Of a stretch of 64,000 nt of DNA, positions 25,958 to 34,103 are shown piece after piece (within the stretch, counting starts at the first letter, position 1; the number at the start of each line of letters is the position of its first letter). The stretch covers positions 124,001 through 188,000 of the forward strand of contig NZ_JABBNB010000004.1 of NCBI RefSeq assembly GCF_012933505.1, given 5' to 3'. A model generated the notes under the pieces. The model was not told the origin of the DNA, searched no databases, and saw only the letters and a program-made list of their open reading frames with translations. The translations under genes and the position numbers were made by a program. Origin of the DNA: Gordonia asplenii (lineage in GTDB: Bacteria; Actinomycetota; Actinomycetes; Mycobacteriales; Mycobacteriaceae).

Positions 25958-27475
25958 CTACACCCGCGCCAGTGCTCCCGCTTCGAGGTCTTCGCGCAGC
26001 ATGCCGACAGTCTCGGTCGAGTCGGTCTTGTTCGTGCCGATGAAGCCCGACGGGCCGCGCTTGATCCAGCCGGTGACGTAGCGGCCGCGGATCGGCGTCG
26101 AGCCGTCGAGTACCCGACCGCGATCATTCGGGATCACTCCGCGCGTGTCGTCGAACGGAAGGCCCGGCACTGCAACACCGCGGTAGCCGATGGACGTCAG
26201 GACCAAGCCGGCCTCGACGTCGACACTCGTGCCGGTCGCTACTGCGCTACCCGCGGCGTCGATTTCGTTGATGCCGAAGCGAATTCCGTTGACCGACCCG
26301 TCGGCCCCGACGAGGATCTCCTCGGGGGAGCGGCGGAAGGCCAAGCGAATGACCTTGCCGGGGCGCGGCGCGCGCTCCGCGATCTCCCGCAGCAGCGCGA
26401 CCTTTTCGGCGGCGACGTGATCGCCCGGGCGACCTTGCGCCGCAGCGAGATTCGGCATCGCGGACAACTCGAGCGGATCGACTGCGACGTTGGCGTGGCC
26501 GTCTGCCAGGCCGACCAACTCGGGCAGTGTGAACGCTGCGACGTCGGGTCCGCGACGTCCGACGACGAGTACCTCGGTTACCTGGGACTCCCGCAGTTTC
26601 GCCAGTGCCCGACGCGAAATCGTCGTCGACGCAAGGGAATCCGGGTCCGCGGTCAGAATTCGGGCGACGTCGAGTGCGACATTGCCGTTGCCGACGATCA
26701 CGACTCGTTCGCCGGACAGGTCGAAATCGAGGTCGGCGAAGTCGGGATGACCGTTGTACCACCCGACAAATGACGTGGCGCTGGCACAGCCGGGTGCGTC
26801 GACGCCGGGAATGTCCAGACGACGATCAGTCGGTGCGCCGCCGGCCCAGATCACGGCGTCGTGCCGTGCGTCGAGTTCGTCGAGCGTGAGGTCGCGGCCC
26901 ACTTCGGTATTCACCAGGATGGTCAGCCGGGGATCGCGTGCGACGGTGTCGTAAAGTCTTATGACGCTTCGTGTTTCGAGGTGATCGGGAGCGACGCCGA
27001 ACCTGGCGAGCCCGAACGGCGTCGAGAGGCGTTCGTACATGGTCACCTCGACACGCGGATACCGGAGCAGCTCGTCGGCGGCGTACATCGCCGACGGCCC
27101 GGACCCGACGATGGCCACCGAGACCGGTTTGTTACCCGAAAGCCGAAGTGGCTCAGGATGACCCATCGGGGCCATCGGTAGCCGGAACTTCTGGTCGACG
27201 GGGAAGCGAACGTCGCCGACCGAGTCGCCGTACTGTCCGGCGTTGATATCGAGGAATCGTTGCTGGTCGTCGGGGAGTCGATGACCCGGCTTGATCGCTC
27301 CGACCGGGCATGCGCTCACGCATGCGCCGCAGTCGACGCATGTCGACGGATCGATGTAGAGCATTTCCGCTGTGCCGAAGTCGGGTTCGTCGGGCGTCGG
27401 GTGAATGCAGTTGACAGGACAGGCATAGACACAGGAGGCGTCGCCGCAGCACGCCTGGGTTACAACATGGGGCAT
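25958..27475 (-). CDS. fprB: Ferredoxin/ferredoxin-NADP+ reductase fusion (FprB-like)
   Basis: This 505-residue flavoprotein has an N-terminal ferredoxin of two iron-sulfur cluster motifs (CCGDASCVYACPVNC and CVDCGACVSACPVGA), then an adrenodoxin-reductase-like part with the FAD site VAIVGSGPSAMYAAD and an NADP site VVIVGNGNVALDVARIL. It passes electrons between NADPH and iron-sulfur partners. In Mycobacterium the same fusion (FprB) neighbours an AurF-like gene, as here, so it may supply electrons to that di-iron protein (inference). It starts seven bases after the stop of the upstream gene, so the two form an operon. Confidence 0.92.
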   Translation of the reverse strand: MPHVVTQACCGDASCVYACPVNCIHPTPDEPDFGTAEMLYIDPSTCVDCGACVSACPVGAIKPGHRLPDDQQRFLDINAGQYGDSVGDVRFPVDQKFRLPMAPMGHPEPLRLSGNKPVSVAIVGSGPSAMYAADELLRYPRVEVTMYERLSTPFGLARFGVAPDHLETRSVIRLYDTVARDPRLTILVNTEVGRDLTLDELDARHDAVIWAGGAPTDRRLDIPGVDAPGCASATSFVGWYNGHPDFADLDFDLSGERVVIVGNGNVALDVARILTADPDSLASTTISRRALAKLRESQVTEVLVVGRRGPDVAAFTLPELVGLADGHANVAVDPLELSAMPNLAAAQGRPGDHVAAEKVALLREIAERAPRPGKVIRLAFRRSPEEILVGADGSVNGIRFGINEIDAAGSAVATGTSVDVEAGLVLTSIGYRGVAVPGLPFDDTRGVIPNDRGRVLDGSTPIRGRYVTGWIKRGPSGFIGTNKTDSTETVGMLREDLEAGALARV

Positions 27476-27482
27476 GGGGAGA

Positions 27483-28499
27483 TCAGGCCGCCCGGTACAG
27501 CGGTTCGCTGCGGAAACGCGACGACCGACCGTCGATGCCGAGCACCTTCCAGAGGCGACGCGAAACCGGGTTCATCAGGCCGCACTGATCGCCGAGCATC
27601 CGGACGTCGCCGAAGACGTTGTGCAGGAAGGCCTTCGAATCATCCGAACGCCAGAACAGGTCCTTCATGACCGAGTCCGGCACATCGAAGCGTCGCTGAA
27701 ACTCCTTGGGCGGCACCACGATCGCGCCACACAGAATTCGCATCACCAAGGGGAACATCAGTGACAGCAGGAAGCGCTGGACCCGGCCTTTGGCCGGCAC
27801 CGTCTCACGGAGCAGATGATGCGCGAACGAGATGTGCCGCGCCTCTTCGGCGACGTGCAACTGCATCACCGCGGCCATCGTCGGGTGCAGCTGGGACCCG
27901 GTACGCAGGAAGTCCTTCTGAATGTGGTCGATCGGCTCCTCGCCGCCGAGCACGCCGAAGAAGAAGATGGTGGGAAAGATCGTCGACGCCAGCGGCACGA
28001 GCGGTGAGATGATCCGGTAGCCGACCTTGGCGCCGGGAACGTCCATGCCCGAGCGGTTCACGAACTCCTGGAACATCAGAGTGTGGTTGCACTCTTCTTT
28101 GGCCTCGTGAGTCGTGTAGCGGAACTCCTTGGCCATGTTCGGCAACTTGAAGCTGTATTGCATGAGCCCGCGGATCAAGATCGACTCGAACTGCAGCCCG
28201 ACCTTCGCGACGTTGGCCTGGCGCCACATGCCGATCTCGATCTGTTTGGCGAGCGGCAGGGACTGATACCAGGACGAACGGCCGATCGGGTCGGCCTCGG
28301 CGGACAGCACCCAGCGCGGATCGTCGGGAACCACGGCCATGTGCGGCGCATCCCAGTCGATGTCGACGTAGGGGTCGAAGTTTCGCCGCACCGACGCGTC
28401 GGAGAGATCGTCGAGGAGCTGCGCGTAGTCGTCGCGCTCGTCCGTTGCCGGAGCGGGGACGTACTTCTGGGCATTGCCGCCGTTGAGTGTGCTGGTCAT
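27483..28499 (-). CDS. AurF-like di-iron oxygenase
   Basis: This 338-residue protein of the p-aminobenzoate N-oxygenase AurF family is a di-iron carboxylate enzyme. Likely iron ligands are FESILIRG (Glu), EAKEECNH (Glu/His) and HVAEEARH (Glu/His). The substrate is unknown; a mycobacterial homologue beside fprB is also uncharacterised. ATG 28499 is chosen because TAGGA lies five bases upstream; an ATG at 28529 would place ten extra residues across the operator-like dyad. A dyad CACAATCC...GGATTGTG sits just upstream. It is co-directional with the fprB gene downstream. Confidence 0.87.
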   Translation of the reverse strand: MTSTLNGGNAQKYVPAPATDERDDYAQLLDDLSDASVRRNFDPYVDIDWDAPHMAVVPDDPRWVLSAEADPIGRSSWYQSLPLAKQIEIGMWRQANVAKVGLQFESILIRGLMQYSFKLPNMAKEFRYTTHEAKEECNHTLMFQEFVNRSGMDVPGAKVGYRIISPLVPLASTIFPTIFFFGVLGGEEPIDHIQKDFLRTGSQLHPTMAAVMQLHVAEEARHISFAHHLLRETVPAKGRVQRFLLSLMFPLVMRILCGAIVVPPKEFQRRFDVPDSVMKDLFWRSDDSKAFLHNVFGDVRMLGDQCGLMNPVSRRLWKVLGIDGRSSRFRSEPLYRAA

Positions 28500-28526
28500 G
28501 ATTCCTACGTTACCAACAGTCATTGT

Positions 28527-28557
28527 CACAATCCATAGTGGCGGGCGACGGATTGTG
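28527..28557 (-). promoter_or_regulatory. Operator-like dyad before the aurF-fprB pair
   Basis: CACAATCC (28527-28534) and GGATTGTG (28550-28557) form a perfect 8-bp inverted repeat with a 15-base spacer. It lies about 28-58 bases upstream of the AurF-like start, in the gap after rpsR. No T tract follows it, so an operator is more likely than a terminator. The cognate regulator is not in view. Confidence 0.55.
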
Positions 28558-28568
28558 AAACGTACAGC

Positions 28569-28823
28569 TCAGCGACCTGACGTGGACGACTTTCCGAACG
28601 GCAGAAGGGCCATTTCGCGCGCATTTCGTATCGCCGTCGCGACTTGACGCTGCTGTTGAGGCGTCAGTCCGGTGACCCGCCGGCTACGGATCTTGCCGTT
28701 GTCGGACAGGAATTGCCGCAGGAGCGCGGTGTCGTGATAACCGATCGGTTCGGTGCGTCCGGCGAGCGGGTTGGGCCGGGGTTTGACGGGGACGGAGGTG
28801 CGGACGCGGCGTTTGGAGCCCAT
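28569..28823 (-). CDS. rpsR: 30S ribosomal protein S18, zinc-free paralogue
   Basis: This 84-residue S18 binds the 30S platform with S6. The motifs CGxx-free [22 protein letters not shown] and RSRRVTGL are characteristic. The N-terminal half lacks cysteines, marking it as the C-minus paralogue used when zinc is scarce. ATG 28823 follows GAAAGG; a longer in-frame reading to 28895 would overlap rpsN and is rejected. It is last in the rpmB-rpmG'-rpsN-rpsR operon, transcribed from a region with a Zur-like box. Another, C-plus copy is presumably elsewhere in the genome (inference). Confidence 0.93.
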   Translation of the reverse strand: MGSKRRVRTSVPVKPRPNPLAGRTEPIGYHDTALLRQFLSDNGKIRSRRVTGLTPQQQRQVATAIRNAREMALLPFGKSSTSGR

Positions 28824-28842
28824 GGTCGAATGCCTTTCTCGA

Positions 28843-29148
28843 TTACCAGCTGGATTTGGTGATGCCGGGCAGCTCGCCGCGGTGCGCCATGTCACGGAAG
28901 CGGATGCGCGAGAGCCCCGCCTTTCCGATGTAGCCCCGCGGTCGACCGTCGACGACGTCGCGGTTGCGAACGCGGGTGGCGCTGGCGTCGCGCGGCTGGC
29001 GGTCCAGCTCGGACCGGGCGGCGGAGACCTGTTCGGCGCTGGAGGCCGGGTCGGCGATGATCGCCTTCAACTCGGCGCGCCGCTGAGCGTACTTCGCCAC
29101 GATGGCGCGGCGTTGCTCGTTGCGAATGATCTTTGACTTCTTGGCCAT
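28843..29148 (-). CDS. rpsN: 30S ribosomal protein S14, zinc-free paralogue
   Basis: This 101-residue S14 of the long, cysteine-free type ([20 protein letters not shown] at the start; [23 protein letters not shown] at the end) occupies the 30S head. The short zinc form has two CxxC pairs; none is here. ATG 29148 is five bases after the stop of the truncated rpmG, and AGGAGCG lies within that gene's end. It belongs to the Zur-type alternative ribosomal protein operon and replaces the zinc form under zinc limitation (family knowledge). Confidence 0.95.
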   Translation of the reverse strand: MAKKSKIIRNEQRRAIVAKYAQRRAELKAIIADPASSAEQVSAARSELDRQPRDASATRVRNRDVVDGRPRGYIGKAGLSRIRFRDMAHRGELPGITKSSW

Positions 29149-29153
29149 CGGTT

Positions 29154-29219
29154 TCAGCGCTCCTCTTTGAAGTCGACGTGGCGTTTGACGATCGGGCGAG
29201 CGTCCGTCGAGCGGCTCAT
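29154..29219 (-). pseudogene. rpmG: rpmG (ribosomal protein L33, zinc-free type) with in-frame internal deletion, 21 codons
   Basis: The frame reads [21 protein letters not shown] and stops. RPIVK is the N-terminal and RHVDFKEER the C-terminal sequence of C-minus L33, which is normally about 54 residues. Some 33 middle residues, the whole beta core, are missing without a frame change. The ATG overlaps the rpmB stop by four bases (ATGA), the ancestral coupling, and rpsN follows five bases after the stop. So position, both ends and frame are kept but no folded L33 could be made. It is most likely a recently deleted remnant retained for coupling rpsN translation. An assembly collapse is unlikely but not excluded. 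Confidence 0.8.
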
Positions 29220-29452
29220 ACCCGTTCTCCTCGCGCGCGGATCGCCGCGACGACAGCTTCGATGCCGTCGCGGTCGATCGTCTTGATTCCTTTGGCGGAT
29301 ACCCGCAGCGTGATGATGCGCCCCTCGTTCGGGAGGTAGTAGCGGCGACGGTGGATGTTGGGATTCCAGCGTCGTGACGTGCGCTTATGTGAATGCGACA
29401 CCTGCTTGCCGAAGCCCGGACGGCGTCCGGTGACCTGGCAGTGTGCGGACAT
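29216..29452 (-). CDS. rpmB: 50S ribosomal protein L28, zinc-free paralogue
   Basis: This 78-residue L28 has the family opening [21 protein letters not shown] followed by [16 protein letters not shown]. It has a single cysteine and no CxxC pair, the C-minus form. It is the first gene of the alternative ribosomal protein operon, and its stop overlaps the start of the deleted rpmG. A Zur-like box (29486-29508) lies about 35 bases upstream of the ATG, so it is probably derepressed at low zinc. In M. tuberculosis the equivalent gene also adjoins a divergent CobW-like gene. Confidence 0.95.
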   Translation of the reverse strand: MSAHCQVTGRRPGFGKQVSHSHKRTSRRWNPNIHRRRYYLPNEGRIITLRVSAKGIKTIDRDGIEAVVAAIRARGERV

Positions 29453-29485
29453 GACGTGACCTTTCTCGTGACCGATGCCGACTCG

Positions 29486-29508
29486 TTAATGAAAACGATT
29501 GGCGTTAA
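29486..29508 (-). promoter_or_regulatory. Zur-like box in front of rpmB
   Basis: TTAATGAAAACGATTGGCGTTAA is an AT-rich imperfect palindrome (TTAA at both ends; GAAAACGATT core) resembling mycobacterial Zur sites (TGAAAATCATTTTCA-like). It is 34 bases upstream of the rpmB start and overlaps the likely promoter. Regulation by Zur is inferred from the resemblance and from the genes it controls. Confidence 0.7.
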
Positions 29509-29538
29509 CTGTGTGGCCACGCTACAGTCGAATTCGTT

Positions 29539-29561
29539 CAAATGGAAATCGTTACCAATAA
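29539..29561 (+). promoter_or_regulatory. Zur-like box in front of the CobW-like gene
   Basis: A second AT-rich palindrome is centred at 29550 (core TGGAAATCGTTACCA). It is 28 bases upstream of the gene at 29589 and resembles the box serving rpmB. The two divergent operons thus have one box each, about 53 bases centre to centre. Confidence 0.68.
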
Positions 29562-29588
29562 CCGTTCTCAAAGACTCGGAGGTGGGAC

Positions 29589-30875
29589 ATGCCCGAATTC
29601 GGGCGTACCCCGGTGGTGCTGGTCGCCGGACTAGACGCCGACGCGACTGCCCGAACAGCCAATGCGCTGGTCGTCGCGGGAGTGACCCTCGTGCATCACG
29701 ACCTGTCGCGACTCGAGGAGGGAGTTGTGGTGGCGACGGTCCGCAGCGTCGACCTCGCCGGCGACGAGCACGCCACCACGACCGAACTCGTCCTCGACCA
29801 CGGTTGTGTCTCCTGCACGCTGCGGGCCCATCTGCTACCGATGTTGCGTCGGCTCCACCGACGATCGTCAGTGGAAAGCATTGTGGTGCAACTGGACCCG
29901 GCGATGGAGCCCGAACGGGTGAGTTGGGCGATCAGTCATGTCGTCGTCGCCGACATGCCGGGATTCGCCGACGCCGCGGCGGGCGCCGATGTGTGCGTGC
30001 GGGCCACCATCACCTGCGTCGCCGAAGACTCCTGGCTGACCGCGGCGACAGGCGACGAAGAACTGCCCGGCGCGCCCGACGACGACGAGCGGACTCTCGC
30101 GCAGGTCGCCGTCGGACAGGTGCGCTTCGCCGATGCGCTCGTGGTCGCCGGGTGCGATCCCGTGCTGCGCGAACCCTGGGAATCGGCGCGGTTGATGGCA
30201 GTGCTGCGGCGCCTGGTGCCCAGGGCTCCGATGATGATCGAACTCCCGCAGCGGCGAGTGACACCGATCTTGCTGGCGCAGTTGATGACTGCGATCCCGC
30301 CGAACTCGCGGCGCGGTCGCGTGTCGGGGCCGCACGACCCCTTGTTGTCGGGGCAGCCGCCGCTCGACGAAGACTGCGGTGTGCGCCTCGTCGAATTCAA
30401 CTCAGACCGCCCGTTTCACCCGCAACGATTGCACGAGGCGGTCGACGCGTTGCTCGACGGCGTCGTGAGCGCACAGGGCAGGCTGTGGCTGGCAACTCAT
30501 TCCGCCGATGCGCTATGGCTCGACAGTGCGGGTGGCGGCCTGCGCATCGGCTCGGGTGCCCCGTGGCTCGCCGCGCTGGAACCCGACGAACGATCGCTCG
30601 AAGACCCTGTGCGCGTTGCGATGTCGGCGTTGCGCTGGGACCCGGTATACGGCGACCGGCACAGTGCGGTCGTCGTGCTGGTCCACCGGCCCGACGCCGG
30701 GCGCATTCAACACGCTTTGCGCGCCGCGTGCCTCACCGATGCGGAAATGGCCGGTGGTCCCGAACTCTGGGACACCTTCGACGATCCGTTCGGTATGGCG
30801 CATGTCGACCCATGCGACGACATCGAGCTTTCCGACCCGTCCACCCACCCCGCTCAGAAGGGCGAAAAACCATGA
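29589..30875 (+). CDS. CobW-like protein resembling the mycobacterial ribosome-hibernation factor (MRF-type)
   Basis: This 428-residue CobW/COG0523-like protein has [16 protein letters not shown], the conserved CxxC segment, with C73 and C76. Its N-terminal Walker A position is degenerate ([14 protein letters not shown] instead of GxGKT), as in the mycobacterial homologue next to rpmB1. That group includes the factor recruiting the hibernation protein Mpy to zinc-free ribosomes at low zinc. The gene is under a Zur-like box and overlaps rpmE2 by four bases, consistent with that job; a zinc metallochaperone role is the alternative. GTPase activity is doubtful. Confidence 0.8.
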   Translation: MPEFGRTPVVLVAGLDADATARTANALVVAGVTLVHHDLSRLEEGVVVATVRSVDLAGDEHATTTELVLDHGCVSCTLRAHLLPMLRRLHRRSSVESIVVQLDPAMEPERVSWAISHVVVADMPGFADAAAGADVCVRATITCVAEDSWLTAATGDEELPGAPDDDERTLAQVAVGQVRFADALVVAGCDPVLREPWESARLMAVLRRLVPRAPMMIELPQRRVTPILLAQLMTAIPPNSRRGRVSGPHDPLLSGQPPLDEDCGVRLVEFNSDRPFHPQRLHEAVDALLDGVVSAQGRLWLATHSADALWLDSAGGGLRIGSGAPWLAALEPDERSLEDPVRVAMSALRWDPVYGDRHSAVVVLVHRPDAGRIQHALRAACLTDAEMAGGPELWDTFDDPFGMAHVDPCDDIELSDPSTHPAQKGEKP

Positions 30876-31144
30876 GTACCAACGTGAATCCCTACGCCGG
30901 CACCGGCGAGATCGACTACCACCCGGTGGTCTTCGCCGACGCCACCACCGGCACGCGTTTCCTCACTCGTTCCACTGCGACCTCGGAACGGACCATCGAA
31001 TGGTCCGACGGCAACTCCTATCCGCTGATCACCGTCGACGTCACGAGCGACTCCCATCCGTTCTGGACTGGAACGGCGCGACGGATGGATACCGCCGGGA
31101 GGGTGGAACGCTTCGAACGGCGCTACGGGAAACGGTCGAGGTGA
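30872..31144 (+). CDS. rpmE2: 50S ribosomal protein L31, type B (zinc-free)
   Basis: This 90-residue L31 type B has the motifs [45 protein letters not shown] and [11 protein letters not shown]. It has no cysteines, unlike zinc-binding L31. ATG 30872 overlaps the CobW-like stop (ATGA), so the two are co-translated. It is under the same Zur-like box as its neighbour. Its last 104 bases are overlapped by the 3' end of the convergent DMT exporter gene, so the two transcripts would be antisense over this stretch. Confidence 0.95.
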   Translation: MSTNVNPYAGTGEIDYHPVVFADATTGTRFLTRSTATSERTIEWSDGNSYPLITVDVTSDSHPFWTGTARRMDTAGRVERFERRYGKRSR

Positions 31145-32054
31145 CCTCGCGCGCTCCGACCGCTCCGAGTGCGCAGCCGATGGTGACCAGGCAGCACAGC
31201 GCCATCGCGACGCTGATGTGCTCACCGAGCAACAGCACCGACCATCCCAGCGTCATCACCGGTTGCACCAGCTGAACCTGGGAGACCTGACTCATCGGTC
31301 CGAGCGCCAGCCCGCGATACCAGGCGAAGAAACCGAGGAACATGCTCACCACACCGAGGTAGGCGAACGACGCCCAGGTGTGGGCGTCGACGTCGGCGAG
31401 CGGCGTTTGCGCGCGCACCGCTCCGCACACGCCGATCACGACCATCACCGGCAGGGCAACCACCAGCGCCCAGCTGATCGTCTGCCACGCCCCGAGCGTT
31501 CGTGAGGTGATGCCGCCCTGCGCGTAGCCGAGCGCGCCGAGTGCGACGGCGGCGAACAGGTAGAGGTCGGTTGACTGCCACGCGCCGATTCCGCCGTGTG
31601 CGACAACCGAATACACGACCACCGATACGGCACCTCCGGCGCTGTAGAGCCAGAACTGCAGTGCGGGCCGCTCTTTGGTGAGGGTGACCGCGACGATCGC
31701 CGTCGCCATCGGCAGCAGGCCGATGATGACCGCGCTGTGGCCGGCGGTGGTGGTGGTCAGGGCGACGCTGGTGAAGATCGGGAAGCCGAACACCACGCCG
31801 AGTCCGACGATCGCGGTGCCGATCAGCTCGCGACGGGTGGGCAGTCGCGAGCGAGTGGCCGACAGGAGCGCCGCGGCCAACACCCCGGCGACGACCGCGC
31901 GAGCACCGCCGACGAACAGCGGGTCGAGCTCGCGGGTGGCGATACGGGTGAACGGCACAGTCAGCGAGAACGCGGCGACTCCGACGAGGCCCCACGCGAC
32001 GCCGCCGGATAGCGGTTGATGGCCAAGTGTGATAGCGCTATTCTTGATCTTCAT
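31041..32054 (-). CDS. EamA/DMT-family transporter
   Basis: This 337-residue drug/metabolite transporter has about ten hydrophobic segments in two EamA repeats (for example [58 protein letters not shown]). It exports amino acids, purines or related metabolites; the substrate cannot be told. ATG 32054 (MKIKNSAI) is used. It is divergent from the MocR regulator, whose ATG at 32053 overlaps it on the other strand. The last 34 residues or so are Ser/Arg-rich and encoded by the antisense of rpmE2, so the native stop may be a recent change. Confidence 0.85.
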   Translation of the reverse strand: MKIKNSAITLGHQPLSGGVAWGLVGVAAFSLTVPFTRIATRELDPLFVGGARAVVAGVLAAALLSATRSRLPTRRELIGTAIVGLGVVFGFPIFTSVALTTTTAGHSAVIIGLLPMATAIVAVTLTKERPALQFWLYSAGGAVSVVVYSVVAHGGIGAWQSTDLYLFAAVALGALGYAQGGITSRTLGAWQTISWALVVALPVMVVIGVCGAVRAQTPLADVDAHTWASFAYLGVVSMFLGFFAWYRGLALGPMSQVSQVQLVQPVMTLGWSVLLLGEHISVAMALCCLVTIGCALGAVGAREVTSTVSRSAVRSVPPSRRYPSVAPFQSRTDGSRS

Positions 32055-32067
32055 GATTGACGATAGC
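32031..32067. promoter_or_regulatory. Candidate MocR operator in the divergent DMT/MocR start region
   Basis: ATAGCGCTAT (32032-32041) is a perfect palindrome, and GATAGC occurs at 32031-32036 and again at 32062-32067, 31 bases apart (three helical turns). MocR regulators often bind spaced direct repeats. Both start codons lie inside this stretch. Confidence 0.4.
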
Positions 32068-33456
32068 AGTAGTCGTATCGCCACGCACCTGCGTTCCGTC
32101 GTCGCGCAGTCGGCGACCGGAACCAAGCTGCCGTCGACGAGGGCGCTCGCCAAGCAGTTCGGCGCGGGCCCGGTGACGGTTCAGCGCGCCATCGCGACGC
32201 TGGTCGGTGAGGGGATCGTCGAAACCCGCCCCGGCGCAGGGAATTTCGTCCGGCGCGCGCGGTCGGCGGTACCCGGCGTCGACCTGTCGTGGCAGACGAC
32301 GAGCCTTGGGGCACAACGTACTTCTCGTGGCGAAGTGGGTTCGCCGTTGGCGACGGCCGGGCCGGACACGATCGTGATGCACAGCGGCTACCTGTCCGAC
32401 GACCTGCTTCCGATGCGTGAACTGCGCGCCGCGTTGACGCGAGTCACCAAGGGCGACACCGCCTTCACCCGGCCGCCGGTCTCCGGGCTGCCCGAACTCC
32501 GACGCTGGTTTGCCGCCGAGCTCTCCGACTACCCGGGTGCGGCAGGGGGCTGGCGGGACTCCGACGTCGCGATCGCGTCGGGCGGACAGGGCGCTCTCGC
32601 CTCGCTGTTCCGGGCACTCGCCGGACCCGGCGACGACATCGTCGTCGAATCCCCGACCTATTGGGGCGCCATCGCGGCGGCACATCAGGCGGGGCTGCGG
32701 ATTGTGCCGATCGCGACCGCCGACGACGGCCCCGCGCCGGACGCGCTCGACGCCGCGCTGAGTCGCGGAGCGCGGCTCGTCTACGCCCAGCCGACGTTCA
32801 CCAATCCGACCGGCATCGTGTGGAGTCAGCGGCGCAGAGCCGAGATTCTCGACGTCGTCGCAGCTCACGGAGCCTTTCTTATCGAGGATGACTGGGCACG
32901 TGGATTCGGCATCGTCGACGAACCGGCGCCCGTCGCGACTCTCGACACCCGTGGACACGTCATCTATCTGCGGTCGCTGACCAAGTCGCTGTCGCTCTCG
33001 ATGCGGGTGGCGGCGGTCTGTGCACGTGGGCCCGCGCGGATCAGATTGGAAGACGATCTCGCCGTGAACGACCTCTACGTGTCGCCTCTGTTGCAGGCCG
33101 CGACGCTCGACGTCGTGAGCGGGGCAGGTTGGCGTACCCATCTGCGCAGGTTGCGCGGGCAGTTGCAGCAACGTCGGGATGCGCTGGTCGACGAGGTGCG
33201 CGGTGTCGCCGGGCTGGAACTGACCCGAATACCCGGCGGCGCGACCAATCTCTGGCTGCGACTGGCCGACGGAATAGAACCCAATGATGTCGTCGCACAA
33301 ACGTTGCGCCGTGGACTGTCGATCTCACCGGGCAGCGAGTGGTTCCCGACGCAGTCACCCGCCCCGTTCATCCGGCTCAACTACGGGGCGGTGGAGCCAT
33401 CGCGGTATCGGGAGGCGGCAGAGATCCTCGGTGAGGTGCTGGGCGACTGGCGCTGA
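32053..33456 (+). CDS. MocR-like (GntR/aminotransferase fusion) regulator
   Basis: This 467-residue MocR-type regulator has an N-terminal GntR winged helix (KLPSTRALAKQFGAGPVTVQRAIATLVGEGIVETRPGAG) and a C-terminal aminotransferase class I/II domain (SGGQGALASLFRALAGPGDDIVVESPTYWG; YAQPTFTNPTG; the PLP lysine in SLTKSLSLSMRV). It senses PLP-linked ligands. ATG 32053 is used; GTG 32029 would add eight residues. Both overlap the divergent DMT gene start, so expression of the two is probably linked, the regulator likely controlling the exporter (inference). Confidence 0.88.
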   Translation: MIDDSSSRIATHLRSVVAQSATGTKLPSTRALAKQFGAGPVTVQRAIATLVGEGIVETRPGAGNFVRRARSAVPGVDLSWQTTSLGAQRTSRGEVGSPLATAGPDTIVMHSGYLSDDLLPMRELRAALTRVTKGDTAFTRPPVSGLPELRRWFAAELSDYPGAAGGWRDSDVAIASGGQGALASLFRALAGPGDDIVVESPTYWGAIAAAHQAGLRIVPIATADDGPAPDALDAALSRGARLVYAQPTFTNPTGIVWSQRRRAEILDVVAAHGAFLIEDDWARGFGIVDEPAPVATLDTRGHVIYLRSLTKSLSLSMRVAAVCARGPARIRLEDDLAVNDLYVSPLLQAATLDVVSGAGWRTHLRRLRGQLQQRRDALVDEVRGVAGLELTRIPGGATNLWLRLADGIEPNDVVAQTLRRGLSISPGSEWFPTQSPAPFIRLNYGAVEPSRYREAAEILGEVLGDWR

Positions 33457-33533
33457 GTCGAGTCGTCGTTACGGACGTGTCGCTCAACCAGCGGAAAGGA
33501 ATAGCTCGCCCAGTTGCGGCAGCGCCACCGGTC

Positions 33534-33914
33534 TCACTCGGTGTTCAGGACCACACTTCCCGAGGACATGAACACCATCAGCGACAGGCACAGCAGGAAC
33601 CATGCGGCGCCCTGCCAGACGCCCCAGCGTCGACCGCTGCGGTAGGCGAGATAGGTCCGGACCAGCGCGGTGAGGCCGCCGAGCAGCATGATCGCCGGCG
33701 CGATCAGCAGCAACGCCGTACGCAGGGCATCGCTCGATGCCGCCGCGACGATCAGCGTGCCGACTCCGAAAGCGGCCGTGACCACGGTATGCAGCACCGC
33801 CTGCCGAAGCGAGGGGTCGCGGGCGTCGAGGTCGGACGGATCCGACTGCGGTATGGAGCGGTGCGGCCCGGGCTGTGCAGGGCCGGAATTCTGGTGACCG
33901 TCCGCCGAACTCAC
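33534..33914 (-). CDS. Small membrane protein, function unknown
   Basis: This product has about 126 residues from GTG 33914, with a polar N-terminus (SSADGHQNSGPAQPG...) and three hydrophobic segments, near VLHTVVTAAFGVGTLIVAAA, TALLLIAPAIMLLGGLTAL and AAWFLLCLSLMVFMSS. The start is uncertain: a longer reading in the same frame to 34052 has an Arg/Cys-rich, unlikely N-terminus. There is no known family. It is transcribed away from the universal stress gene and towards the MocR gene. A fragment of the GGTTGAGC-type repeat lies at 33478-33496, between the two convergent ends. Confidence 0.6.
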   Translation of the reverse strand: MSSADGHQNSGPAQPGPHRSIPQSDPSDLDARDPSLRQAVLHTVVTAAFGVGTLIVAAASSDALRTALLLIAPAIMLLGGLTALVRTYLAYRSGRRWGVWQGAAWFLLCLSLMVFMSSGSVVLNTE

Positions 33915-34103
33915 ACCGTCGATCGTACTCGTTTGCCCGATTTCGATGTCCGCGGTCTCACCCGGGCGGCTATGCGCGCACCGGAACGACAGGGGACCGA
34001 AGTCCATTGCCAGGCATTGCGTACGACGGCACCATAGGTGGTGAGTCCGCAATCAAGGCGGACCGTTCGGTTGAGTTCGACACCACGAAGGAGCGCACTA
34101 AAG

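Noticed and set aside
28824..28895. Longer start for rpsR
   Set aside because: It would overlap rpsN coding sequence and add residues unlike S18. ATG 28823 gives the normal N-terminus.
32038..33300. 420-residue minus-strand frame opposite the MocR regulator
   Set aside because: It overlaps both MocR domains and has no recognisable features.
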